Origin: Pusillimonas sp. DMV24BSW_D
GTDB taxonomy: Bacteria; Pseudomonadota; Gammaproteobacteria; Burkholderiales; Burkholderiaceae_B
NCBI RefSeq assembly: GCF_011388195.1
Contig: NZ_CP049990.1
Span: 3,100,001 to 3,164,000, forward strand
DNA length: 64,000 nucleotides
Reading direction: 5' to 3'
Shown one piece after another: positions 7,754 to 16,077 of the stretch. The notes beneath the pieces were generated by a model, which worked only from the letters and a program-made list of their open reading frames with translations, searched no databases and was not told the origin of the DNA. The translations under genes and the position numbers were made by a program. How positions within the stretch are numbered: the first letter of the stretch is position 1; each line of letters starts with the position of its first letter.

Positions 7754-9239
7754 CCTGCGCTTTTTTTTGGCGCTCCAGCAGTTTATGCGTCACCATTCGG
7801 TAGTTGCGCGCGTTCACCGGTAACAGCCACTGTTTGAAACGGGTGAAGGGGCCCACGTTAATGCCAATTTCATCCAGCATTTCATCCACGTTATGCATGG
7901 AGAACGGAATAATGTTGGTCCCACGCGCATGTTTGCCTTCGGTTCGTTCCTCCATCCACTTCAGGCGACGGCGTACATGTTCGTGACGCTCGTCCAATGG
8001 CGGCAGGTTGAGCCCGCCCATCAAATGGGCGGCGATCCACAACGCCGCCACCTCGGCGCTTAGCGGACTATAGAACGAGGAGTTATAGCCGCAGAAATGC
8101 AGGCGTTTTACCGTTAACGGCAGAATCTGGCGATACAACTCGAAGTTCCCCCGCTCGTCGGTGATTTCGTCCTGAACCGACTGCGGTAAAAAAGGTACAA
8201 CCTGCTTGAAGCCGGTACCGCAGACCACCAAGTCGGCTGGTACCGTGCGCCCATCGCTTAGCGTGGCAACCGGCTTACCGTCACGGGCGCCCAAAGAAGT
8301 AATATCACACTCACGAGCCACTTCCGTTTTACCGGCCATAACCTGTTCATAAAGCTCATCAGTTGACAAACTGACCGTGCTTCGGGCAATGCGGTCGAAC
8401 GTACCCTCGGGCACTAAACCCAATTTGTCGAGCTTCAACTGCTTGGTAGCGACTTTCTGCAACGAGCCGATCATGCTGTCGCGCACGCCTCGGCCCGGGC
8501 CATGCAAAAAGCGCTCGAATCCTTTGACTTCAATGTAAGGGAACAAAGCTTCGCCCATACGCGTCAGCATCAAGTACTTGTAGTTCAATACATTCATGAT
8601 TTTGCGCGGCATTTTCCAGAGCAGTTCGCGCGCAATCACTTTGGTTGACGCCGCTACCTCACCGATGGCGGCTGCCACATCACACGATGATTTACCGTAA
8701 CCCACCACCAAGACATTTTTGCCGCGCGCCTCTTCAATATGATTGAATTCCGAAGTGGCACACAACCGCCCGCCGGCCGCCTTAAACTCGTCCACCCCGG
8801 GATACGGAGGAATAAAGGGCTCGGAAAAAATCCCATTAGCCACAACCAGATGTTCAAACTGATAATCCGACTCCAGCCCCGAACGGGTACTACGCGCTTT
8901 AATGTGCCACCCTTTCTCACCTTCAGGCTCGGCCAGCAACACTTCAGTATTCAAATGGATGCGACGCTCCAGATCGAAATGTTTGGCAAAAGCCGCCAAA
9001 TAGCGTTGCACCTGCTCACCCGTAGGCCATTCAGGATACTCGGCGGGCATCGGAAAGTCTGACAAGAAATACGTATCTTTATTGTTTTGCGTACGCAATC
9101 CGGGATACCGGCGCGTGGCGCTCCACACCCCTCCTACATCGGGTGCTTTCTCGAACACGGTCACGTCGTGTCCAAATTGGGTAAGAACTTTCGCTGCTGA
9201 CAAGCCGGCAAAACCGGCACCAATGATCGCTATTTTCAT
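7719..9239 (-). CDS. Flavin-containing monooxygenase (FMO/Baeyer-Villiger-like)
   Basis: A 506-residue flavoprotein. An N-terminal FAD-binding Rossmann motif I-G-A-G-F-A-G-L-S is at about residues 5-13, followed by a GG-W motif (V-G-G-V-W). A second, NADPH-type nucleotide motif V-V-G-Y-G-K-S-S lies near residue 180, and a C-G-T-G-F segment comes late in the protein. The strict FxGxxxHxxxY fingerprint of class B monooxygenases is not evident, so the chemistry (Baeyer-Villiger, N- or S-oxidation, hydroxylation) stays open. It is followed on the same strand by nothing but preceded by an SDR gene (13-base gap) and, further up, a MaoC gene. This suggests an oxidative route for an aliphatic or cyclic ketone or alcohol. 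The 3' end overlaps the AraC gene. Confidence 0.85.
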   Translation of the reverse strand: MKIAIIGAGFAGLSAAKVLTQFGHDVTVFEKAPDVGGVWSATRRYPGLRTQNNKDTYFLSDFPMPAEYPEWPTGEQVQRYLAAFAKHFDLERRIHLNTEVLLAEPEGEKGWHIKARSTRSGLESDYQFEHLVVANGIFSEPFIPPYPGVDEFKAAGGRLCATSEFNHIEEARGKNVLVVGYGKSSCDVAAAIGEVAASTKVIARELLWKMPRKIMNVLNYKYLMLTRMGEALFPYIEVKGFERFLHGPGRGVRDSMIGSLQKVATKQLKLDKLGLVPEGTFDRIARSTVSLSTDELYEQVMAGKTEVARECDITSLGARDGKPVATLSDGRTVPADLVVCGTGFKQVVPFLPQSVQDEITDERGNFELYRQILPLTVKRLHFCGYNSSFYSPLSAEVAALWIAAHLMGGLNLPPLDERHEHVRRRLKWMEERTEGKHARGTNIIPFSMHNVDEMLDEIGINVGPFTRFKQWLLPVNARNYRMVTHKLLERQKKAQANPARFVKAAH

Positions 9240-9252
9240 GGCTTAACTCCGG

Positions 9253-10041
9253 TTATTCACAAAGACGGGGAATGGCGGGAACCGCCTGCTCCGGCCCCAT
9301 GGCGCTATAGCCGCCATCAACGGCCAGGTCGGTTCCGGTGATGAAAGAAGCGTTGGACGAACACAGGAACACGACCCCCTGCGCAATCTCGGCTGGATCC
9401 CCCACTCGACCCAGCAAGTGGAACGGCGCAGCAACGCGATCGGTTTTCGCACGATCACCGCCCGTGAGTTCATCCATAATGCGCGACCATGTCCAACCCG
9501 GGGAAACCGAGTTCACGCGAATTCGGTCTTGAGCCAGATCCATGGCCATATTGCGTGTTAGCTGCGCAATGGCAGCTTTGGTTACGGGGTAAAGCCAACG
9601 CCCTGTTTGCGCGACCTTGGCGCTAATGCTGCTGAAATTTACAATGGCCCCGCCACCGCGCTGGATCATATGCGGGCGGCAGGCCTTCATCATCATGACT
9701 GAACCCACCACATTCACGTCGTAGCTTTGATGCCAATCATCGCGGGTCGCCTCGATGCCATCGTCAACATAACTACACGCCAGGTTCACCAGAAAATCGA
9801 TACCGCCGAATTGGACGACGGCTTCTTTCACGCACGACGCTATTTGAGTGTCGTCGGAAAGATCTGTTTTAACGAACAAGGCACGCGCACCCAGCTTGCC
9901 TGCAACCCGGGCGCCCCCTTCTTCGTCGATATCGGCAATCACCACCGCAGCGCCGCGGTCGTGAAAAGCCTGCGCTACAGCGGCACCAATAAGCGTTGCA
10001 CCGCCGGTGACAATGGCCACCTTCTCTTGCATGTCCTGCAT
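9253..10041 (-). CDS. Short-chain dehydrogenase/reductase
   Basis: A 262-residue classical SDR. The nucleotide-binding motif near the N-terminus reads T-G-G-A-T-L-I-G, with Leu where most families have the second Gly. An acidic residue after the second strand (A-D-I-D) points to NAD(H). The active site has Ser in N-F-S-S-I-S and the Y-P-V-T-K motif. The C-terminus carries the usual T-G-x-D-L-x-V-D-G-G. It precedes the flavin monooxygenase gene by 13 bases and probably shares its transcript. A role oxidising an alcohol to the ketone used by the monooxygenase is inferred from this context only. Confidence 0.88.
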   Translation of the reverse strand: MQDMQEKVAIVTGGATLIGAAVAQAFHDRGAAVVIADIDEEGGARVAGKLGARALFVKTDLSDDTQIASCVKEAVVQFGGIDFLVNLACSYVDDGIEATRDDWHQSYDVNVVGSVMMMKACRPHMIQRGGGAIVNFSSISAKVAQTGRWLYPVTKAAIAQLTRNMAMDLAQDRIRVNSVSPGWTWSRIMDELTGGDRAKTDRVAAPFHLLGRVGDPAEIAQGVVFLCSSNASFITGTDLAVDGGYSAMGPEQAVPAIPRLCE

Positions 10042-10106
10042 GATTTGTCTCCTGTCAATTTTGAATTGCTTTATAGATATTTGACAGAAGCATTATGGGA
10101 ACAGGG

Positions 10107-10135
10107 CTGCACCGCACACTATCCCACAGGTGCAG
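10107..10135. promoter_or_regulatory. Inverted repeat upstream of the SDR-monooxygenase operon
   Basis: CTGCACC (10107-10113) and GGTGCAG (10129-10135) are exact inverted repeats with 15 bases between them, 66-94 bases upstream of the SDR start codon. A second spaced pair, CTGTCAA and TTGACAG, flanks the region nearer the start (about 10052-10087). These fit a regulator-binding region in the 155-base gap between the MaoC gene and the SDR gene; the AraC-family protein is one candidate, but no binding consensus is known. Confidence 0.35.
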
Positions 10136-10196
10136 ACCGTTATCCCGAAAGTGCAATCGCTTGTGTTTGACAGACAGCCGGTTAAACGCAGCCCGC

Positions 10197-10628
10197 TTAT
10201 AAAATGCGCGCCGTAGGCATGACTAACGCATCGCCGTCGATCACCACCTTTCCCTTCACCGTACACACCGTACTAAGCAATACCCGGCGCTTTTCGGGGA
10301 ATAACTCTTTCACCGTGACAGTGGCATGCACGGTTTCTCCGGGCCGCACAGGCGCCTTGAACTGCAAATTTTGATTCAGGTAAATTGTGCCGGGCCCAGG
10401 CATACGCCCGGCAATGGCGGCTGAAATCACGCTGGCCGTAAGCATCCCATGCGCAATACGCCCCTTGAACGGCGTAGTTTGGGCAAACTCTTCATTCAAA
10501 TGCACCGCGTTGTTGTCGCCCGACGCACCGGCAAACAACACGATATCCGCTTCAGTAATGGTTTTTGCAAAAGTGGCCGTATCGCCGATGGAAAGATCTT
10601 CAAAATCATAACCGTTCAGTTCATTCAT
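10197..10628 (-). CDS. MaoC-family (R)-specific enoyl-CoA hydratase-like protein
   Basis: A 143-residue single hot-dog domain protein. The hydratase-2 motif is present with Asp38 and His43 in G-D-N-N-A-V-H-L-N, matching the catalytic Asp/His dyad of PhaJ-type enoyl-CoA hydratases. Length is typical for PhaJ. The product would hydrate 2-enoyl-CoA to (R)-3-hydroxyacyl-CoA. It lies upstream of the SDR and flavin monooxygenase genes on the same strand with a 155-base gap, so it may have its own promoter or form the head of a three-gene catabolic unit. AAAGGG precedes the ATG as the ribosome-binding site. Confidence 0.85.
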   Translation of the reverse strand: MNELNGYDFEDLSIGDTATFAKTITEADIVLFAGASGDNNAVHLNEEFAQTTPFKGRIAHGMLTASVISAAIAGRMPGPGTIYLNQNLQFKAPVRPGETVHATVTVKELFPEKRRVLLSTVCTVKGKVVIDGDALVMPTARIL

Positions 10629-10799
10629 TTTGTGCCCTTTAGTTGAATTACGCCTGCTTGCGTGAAATCAAGCATACGATGGACACGCATCGCCCACAAT
10701 CAGGTTTAAACCCCTACAAGCGGCACCAATGAAGGGTATGCATGCGTTGACACATCCACTCATCCCTTGGAAAATGGCGCAAAAATCCAGGGAACGCTC

Positions 10800-12014
10800 G
10801 TGAAAATTCATACTCATATCTACACCCTTGGCCTTGCCTTATGCTTGCTGTTTTGGTCGGGCCTCAGCACGGCCAAAACAAATAGCACGGCCGTTGACCC
10901 CGACCGCTTGAAAACGGTTTCAGAACAGTTTTTCGACGAGCAAAAACTGGCTTCTTTGCTGGTTCAGGTGCGTGTGAACGGCGAACCGGTTTTTTCCCAC
11001 GCTCAAGGGCAGGCCATGCCGAATGTACCGGCAACGACAGGCGGTCATTTCCGTAACGGTGCAGTAACCATTGCCTATATGGCGGCCACCTTGCTGAAGT
11101 TGGCCGAGCAAGGTCTTATCAACCTCGACACGCCTATTATCAAATGGCTACCGCATTTACCTTATGCCGACAAAGTAACGCCCCGCATGTTGTCGAACAT
11201 GACATCGGGCTATCCCGATTACGTTGCCGATGCAAAATTTATAGAAGCCTTCTACGACGATCCGTTCCGTAACTGGACGAACGCAGAAAGAATCAAAATC
11301 AGTATCGACGCCACTCGCGTGTTCGAGCCAGGTAAAAATTGGGACTACTCGCACGCCGGCTACGTTATTCTGGCCGAGGTAATGGAGGCAGCCACCCACA
11401 AACCATTGAAACAGCTCATTCGGGAAAACATCCTTGAGCCGTTGAAACTCAAGCAAACGCTTTCCATCGACACACCCTATATTCCCGACCCGGTCATCCA
11501 TGCCTACAGTGCGGAACGTGGCATTTATGAAGACGCCACATTCTGGAATCCCTCCTGGACACTTCCGGAAGGCGCGGTGCAAGTGACCACAATCGACGAC
11601 ATGGCGCGCAGCTTCGATACCTTGGTTGGGAAAACCGGCTTCTTAAGCGAGCCGATGCGCCGGCAAATGATTGAACCCACTTTAGTCGGTTTTGGTGCGC
11701 CACTGGAAGGTTGCCGCTCGTGTCACACCATGAGCCGCAATTTTTACTACGGATTGGGGGTTTTTATGTCGCGCGACTGGATATTTCAATCCCCACTTTT
11801 CGGCGGCTACGCTTCCATGGTCGCCACCCTGCCTGCCGACCGCTCGCCCACTGGCGAGCGCATCACCATTGCGGTCGCCACCACAGCTCAGGAAGACGCC
11901 TTTGCCGATTGGACTGAAGACCTGCAAAACCTTGCCGACTCGCTTACCCGTCTGATTGCGCTGGAAATTGTGCCGGACAACGGCCTGGCCCCATCGCGCC
12001 ATGGGTCTGAATAA
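10800..12014 (+). CDS. Exported beta-lactamase/serine-hydrolase-fold protein lacking the catalytic Ser-x-x-Lys
   Basis: An exported protein of the class C beta-lactamase/esterase family (about 404 residues). I prefer the GTG at 10800, preceded by AGGGA, because the protein then begins directly with a signal peptide; an in-frame ATG at 10767 would add 11 residues. The fold is recognisable from F-R-N-G-A-V-T-I-A and from L-x-x-M-T-S-G-Y. However, the family S-V-T-K nucleophile motif reads A-V-T-I, so both catalytic Ser and general-base Lys are missing, and the Y-x-N motif is Y-S-H. It should be a pseudo-enzyme or binding protein unless another chemistry has evolved. Only 23 bases separate it from the TpsB gene, suggesting co-transcription. 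Confidence 0.8.
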   Translation: MKIHTHIYTLGLALCLLFWSGLSTAKTNSTAVDPDRLKTVSEQFFDEQKLASLLVQVRVNGEPVFSHAQGQAMPNVPATTGGHFRNGAVTIAYMAATLLKLAEQGLINLDTPIIKWLPHLPYADKVTPRMLSNMTSGYPDYVADAKFIEAFYDDPFRNWTNAERIKISIDATRVFEPGKNWDYSHAGYVILAEVMEAATHKPLKQLIRENILEPLKLKQTLSIDTPYIPDPVIHAYSAERGIYEDATFWNPSWTLPEGAVQVTTIDDMARSFDTLVGKTGFLSEPMRRQMIEPTLVGFGAPLEGCRSCHTMSRNFYYGLGVFMSRDWIFQSPLFGGYASMVATLPADRSPTGERITIAVATTAQEDAFADWTEDLQNLADSLTRLIALEIVPDNGLAPSRHGSE

Positions 12015-12037
12015 AAACCAAGTCGTTCAATATCGAT

Positions 12038-13768
12038 GTGATGAAGAAACAAAGCAAAATGCAGGGAGCTCCTTTGCCGTTAAGAAAGTACAACATTGCC
12101 GGATTACTGAGCCTGAGTCTTCTTTTGGCAACCGCGCCAACAAGCCCTGCACACGCGCAAACCGGTGCCGCACTCGACCGCACCCTGGCCAACCAGGCTG
12201 AACTGCTGCGCCGGGTTAAGCCCATTCCCAAACAAGGCCAAATCGATATCACCGTTATCGACGAGCGCAAGCAAATACCGGAAGAGGAAGCAGAAGGCAT
12301 TACTTTCACACTACGCTCCCTGGTCGTAGACGGTGCGCAAACGGTTCCCCAAACGCAACTGGCTGCGGCATGGCAAGATAAGCTCGACACCACGATAAGT
12401 CTGGCCGAGCTGTACCGAATCGCGCGTGAAATCGAAGCCATTTACCGGCAAGAAGGCTATTTCTCCGATGTCATCGTCCCCAGCCAGGATTTTGATTCCG
12501 GCCATATCGTAATCAAACTCTACGAAACAGGGTTCGATGAAATCACGATTGAAAGCGATATCCCGAACATTGATACGCGGCTCGCCCCCTACATTGATCG
12601 CCTGCTCGATTTTGCACCTGTTCCCGTCGCTGAAGTCGAACGCATACTCCTGCTTATGAGCGATCTGGGCGGGCTAACCATCGACGGCGTGGCAACCCGC
12701 CCAGACGCCCCCGGAAAAGGCGGGCGCCTGCACCTGCGCGTCACACGTACACCGATGGCCGCCCAGGTGGGCCTCGATAACTTCGGTAGTCGGGAAATCG
12801 GCCGCGCAGAGCTTACCGGCACAATCGACCTGAACGACCAGCTTGGTTTATTTGAAACAACCACCATTGCGGGGGTAACGGTTCCGAATCAACCCAGCGA
12901 ACTGGCCCTTCTTCAACTGTCGCAAGACTACCCCATCGGTTCAAACGGTTTGCATGCCGGCTACACGGTAGCCTACGTTGGATCGAAACCCGGTGGAGCA
13001 CTTGAATCGTTGAATGTGAATGCGCAAACGGTATCGGGCACCCTCTTTGTTCGCTACCCCTTTATCCGCCGTATTTCGCATAGTTTGTTCGGGACGGCGG
13101 AAATTAATTTTGAAAACAGCGACCTGCGTATTGGGGGCAATCATGCCGGTCGAGACCGCTACCGCTGGGCCACCGCGGGCTTAAGCTACGACCAGGAACT
13201 TGAACGAGGTTTTTTCAACATAGAGGGGACATGGGGTATCGGCCTGCGTGGCCTCGGTTATACCACTTCCGACGATCCACTCAGTTCCCGCCCAGGCGTG
13301 CCGGACCATTATCGCTTCACCCAATTAAATGCCTTGCTCCAACATGCGCTTTGGGAAGGCGGCGCCCTGACCCTGCAAGGTACGCTGCAATATTCACCCG
13401 ACCCTTTGCCCCCTTCCTTGCAGCTTGACCTTGGCGGCTCACTCTACGGACGCGGTTTCGACAGCGCCACCGCTAAAGGCGACAGCGGCGTTGCCGTTTC
13501 ACTGGAACTTAATCAAACATTCAACGCGAATCTTCCCCACATCAGTGATACGTCGGCCTTCACCTTCATAGACTACGGCTACGTACGCAACCACGACGTC
13601 AGCGTCGATTATCGCACCCAGGCGCTTGGGTCGGTAGGTGTCGGCGTACGTGCCCGAATTAACGACAACATTCAGGGCCAGGTATACGTTTCCACACCAT
13701 GGAAGGAAGACAACGACTTCAGCGAGACCGGTACACGCATTATGTTCCGCGTCGCCGCGTCGTTCTGA
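12038..13768 (+). CDS. TpsB-type two-partner secretion transporter (ShlB/FhaC/HecB family)
   Basis: A 576-residue outer-membrane protein. A signal peptide (hydrophobic stretch ending in A-H-A-Q) is followed by an acidic/basic linker. Next comes a POTRA_2-type domain starting near F-T-L-R-S-L-V-V-D-G-A, a second POTRA region, and a 16-strand-type beta-barrel from about residue 240. The barrel contains the L6-loop motif L-Y-G-R-G-F and ends with a C-terminal Phe. Such proteins export one large TpsA exoprotein across the outer membrane. No TpsA gene with a TPS domain is present in the window. The upstream neighbour is the catalytically dead hydrolase-fold protein, and the downstream convergent gene is a diguanylate cyclase. 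The first of two adjacent ATG codons is used here. Confidence 0.88.
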   Translation: MMKKQSKMQGAPLPLRKYNIAGLLSLSLLLATAPTSPAHAQTGAALDRTLANQAELLRRVKPIPKQGQIDITVIDERKQIPEEEAEGITFTLRSLVVDGAQTVPQTQLAAAWQDKLDTTISLAELYRIAREIEAIYRQEGYFSDVIVPSQDFDSGHIVIKLYETGFDEITIESDIPNIDTRLAPYIDRLLDFAPVPVAEVERILLLMSDLGGLTIDGVATRPDAPGKGGRLHLRVTRTPMAAQVGLDNFGSREIGRAELTGTIDLNDQLGLFETTTIAGVTVPNQPSELALLQLSQDYPIGSNGLHAGYTVAYVGSKPGGALESLNVNAQTVSGTLFVRYPFIRRISHSLFGTAEINFENSDLRIGGNHAGRDRYRWATAGLSYDQELERGFFNIEGTWGIGLRGLGYTTSDDPLSSRPGVPDHYRFTQLNALLQHALWEGGALTLQGTLQYSPDPLPPSLQLDLGGSLYGRGFDSATAKGDSGVAVSLELNQTFNANLPHISDTSAFTFIDYGYVRNHDVSVDYRTQALGSVGVGVRARINDNIQGQVYVSTPWKEDNDFSETGTRIMFRVAASF

Positions 13769-13791
13769 CAACCAATCAAGGCGCAAGACCG

Positions 13792-15471
13792 CTATGGGGC
13801 CTCCGGCATCACCCGGTTGCGACCGGCCCGCTTGGCCTCATACAACATGGCGTCGGCCTGAATAACCGCCTCATCGGCACTTGCCTGGCCGGCGTGCGCA
13901 ACCGCGACACCGGCACTGATAGAAATTGACCCGACCGGCTCAAGCGCTGCGGCATCCACACGCGCCCGAATTTTTTCGGCAACCCGCAATGCATCACTTA
14001 AAGGCGTTAACGGAAGAACCGCCACGAACTCTTCGCCGCCCATACGCCCGACAAAATCATTTTCCCTGACACTTTCAGCCAGAATACGGCTTACATGCTG
14101 AAGCACCTGATCGCCCACGGCATGGCCGTATGTGTCATTCACTTTCTTGAAGTAGTCAATGTCGAACATCACGATTGAATACGGTTCACGGCCACGCTTC
14201 AGGTTATGGAACTCATGCCCGAGGAACTCGTTGGCGGCCAGCCGGTTAGGCAACCCGGTTAATACATCGCTACGCGCCTGAGCCGCTAATTTGGTATTGG
14301 CCTCAGCCAACTCCTGGGTTCTTTGTTCAACCTTGCTCTCCAACTCACGCGCGGCCGTTTCAAGCTCGTGTTGATTTTGCAACAAACGCGAAGCCATCTC
14401 TTGTAAAGCCTGATTCAATGCGCGCATTTCAGCCGTATGCAGCGTCAGGTTGAACCGGGCCGGCTTGCCCTGTGCAATGGCTTGGGCAATGTGGGTAAGC
14501 TGTTGAATAGGGCGGCCTAATTGGCGGCTCAGCAACCAGGCCAATATCAGGAACAACACCAGCCCCACCCCAAATACAGTGAGGATGGCCTTTTGCAAGC
14601 CACGTGCGTGCTCCAGCACTTTAGATTCAGGTTGCCGCACCATCACCCTCCAGTTCAACGGTACAGTAGAGTCGGGGCTGTTCACCGCGACGGCCGACGT
14701 CAAATAGCGCACATCGCTACCCCACGACGCATATCGCACCGCGTCTCCCTCCTTCACGACCGGAACCAGCAGGGAATCATGCTGTGAAGGTGAATCGGGG
14801 AAAATAATTTCCTCCTCTCCATTCACTATAAAAAACTCAACTTGCTCATCATCCGCGTCTTGCGGTGTTATCAGTTCCAGCAGATCTTCAGACCACCCCC
14901 AGTGAGCATGCACGCCCAACACACCCCGCGGCTGTCCTTGTGCGTTCTCCACTTGAACAGCAAAGTCAATAAAACGTATCGGGCCGACCTGATTCGAAGG
15001 TGACGGCAGCAGATTCGCCAAAAGTTTCGCTTCATGCAGATCACCTACATACACGCCTTTTTTTGCCTCCTGGAACCAAGGCCGCTGTGCAACGCTTTGT
15101 CCTGCCAATAACCCCCCCGTTGCCGCTTGAACCACCCCGTTTATGTCGGTTAGCCCAATCCACGAATAGTAGGGATACGACTGCTGTAAACGTTCCAAAC
15201 TGGCACGAAACTCGGAACTGCTGAAATCGGCATTCACATACAAAGGGCTGCGGGCCAGCAGCTCCACTTCCCGACTACGCTCACGCAGGTTCTCGGAAAT
15301 CGCAATTGCCGCCGTATTGGCCAGGTGATAAAGAATTTGCCCGCGGTCTTCAACCTGCTGCTGGGTGTAGGCGATCGTGACGTACAAAAACATGGGCACC
15401 CCCAACAGGGCAACCAAACCCATCATTGTGGTAACCAGTAAATTGCGATAGCTTCGTGTGACCCAGCTCAT
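13792..15471 (-). CDS. Membrane diguanylate cyclase: periplasmic CACHE sensor, HAMP, GGDEF
   Basis: A 559-residue inner-membrane signalling enzyme. It has a transmembrane helix at about 10-32, a periplasmic double-CACHE-like ligand domain at about 40-275, a second helix at about 290-312 and a HAMP linker. A coiled coil follows at about 360-400, then a GGDEF domain. The active-site motif is G-G-E-E-F and an I-site R-E-N-D lies five residues before it, so it should make c-di-GMP and be product-inhibited. The ligand is unknown; CACHE domains often bind small amino acids or carboxylates. It lies 37 bases after the nucleosidase gene and may be the third gene of a brnQ-led operon. Confidence 0.92.
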   Translation of the reverse strand: MSWVTRSYRNLLVTTMMGLVALLGVPMFLYVTIAYTQQQVEDRGQILYHLANTAAIAISENLRERSREVELLARSPLYVNADFSSSEFRASLERLQQSYPYYSWIGLTDINGVVQAATGGLLAGQSVAQRPWFQEAKKGVYVGDLHEAKLLANLLPSPSNQVGPIRFIDFAVQVENAQGQPRGVLGVHAHWGWSEDLLELITPQDADDEQVEFFIVNGEEEIIFPDSPSQHDSLLVPVVKEGDAVRYASWGSDVRYLTSAVAVNSPDSTVPLNWRVMVRQPESKVLEHARGLQKAILTVFGVGLVLFLILAWLLSRQLGRPIQQLTHIAQAIAQGKPARFNLTLHTAEMRALNQALQEMASRLLQNQHELETAARELESKVEQRTQELAEANTKLAAQARSDVLTGLPNRLAANEFLGHEFHNLKRGREPYSIVMFDIDYFKKVNDTYGHAVGDQVLQHVSRILAESVRENDFVGRMGGEEFVAVLPLTPLSDALRVAEKIRARVDAAALEPVGSISISAGVAVAHAGQASADEAVIQADAMLYEAKRAGRNRVMPEAP

Positions 15472-15508
15472 ATTATGTTGACTGTATGGGGTTCAATCGT
15501 TTCCGTCG

Positions 15509-16063
15509 CTAAAGTGTGGCCAATACATCCAGGAATTGCTGCTGCCCCAAATGCTTGCCCCGCTGCCAGACTTCCACCGCCTTTTCATCGGCGTAATCCG
15601 TGACATATTTATAGGAAAGCCACGGCACCCCATGCTCGTGCGCCACAGCGGCAATCGCAAACAACTCCATATCAACCACTTCAATACCCGACTCCTGAAA
15701 CCAGGGATCGGGGGATGTCACGAAGCTGTCGCCGGTGCCACAGGTGTAGCCGCCGTTTACCGCCGAGGTATAAACCTGCGGTCGGGAACAAAACGGCATG
15801 TGACCCCGTGGCGCCATAGTGGTGATTACATCACGCTGTAGCGCCCGGCGAATGGGTAACAACCCTAGCAAGCCGGGCTGAACACTGCCCGCCGTACCGA
15901 AATTGACGATGAGGGAAGGCGATTGCTCGTGAATGGCCTTCATTGCCGCAATCGTGGCATTCACCTTGCCGATGCCGGAATAATAAATCGCGATGTTCTC
16001 CGGAATATGCACTTGCGCAAGCTCTTCCGGCATGGCGGTAATAATAACGATGCCCTGTCCCAT
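15509..16063 (-). CDS. MTA/SAH nucleosidase-like protein (phosphorylase superfamily)
   Basis: A 184-residue protein of the PNP/UDP phosphorylase superfamily. The nucleoside-site segment V-V-D-M-E-L-F-A supplies the conserved Met-Glu, and the later Y-V-T-D-Y-A-D supplies the catalytic Asp, as in MTA/SAH nucleosidases (MtnN type). It is about 45 residues shorter than E. coli MtnN, so substrate choice is less certain; it could be another purine nucleosidase. It is between brnQ (14-base gap upstream) and the CACHE-GGDEF gene. A link between methionine/branched-chain amino-acid import and S-adenosylmethionine by-product recycling is possible but inferred. Confidence 0.75.
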   Translation of the reverse strand: MGQGIVIITAMPEELAQVHIPENIAIYYSGIGKVNATIAAMKAIHEQSPSLIVNFGTAGSVQPGLLGLLPIRRALQRDVITTMAPRGHMPFCSRPQVYTSAVNGGYTCGTGDSFVTSPDPWFQESGIEVVDMELFAIAAVAHEHGVPWLSYKYVTDYADEKAVEVWQRGKHLGQQQFLDVLATL

Positions 16064-16077
16064 AAATACTTATCCCT

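Noticed and set aside
10703-10712. GGTTTAAACC palindrome upstream of the MaoC gene
   Set aside because: Ten bases is short enough to arise by chance and no second copy or promoter element supports it.
12038-12058. Downstream ATG of the TpsB gene (12059) as the true start
   Set aside because: Both starts keep a usable signal peptide; the first ATG gives the longer basic N-region and was kept, though neither ribosome-binding site is convincing.
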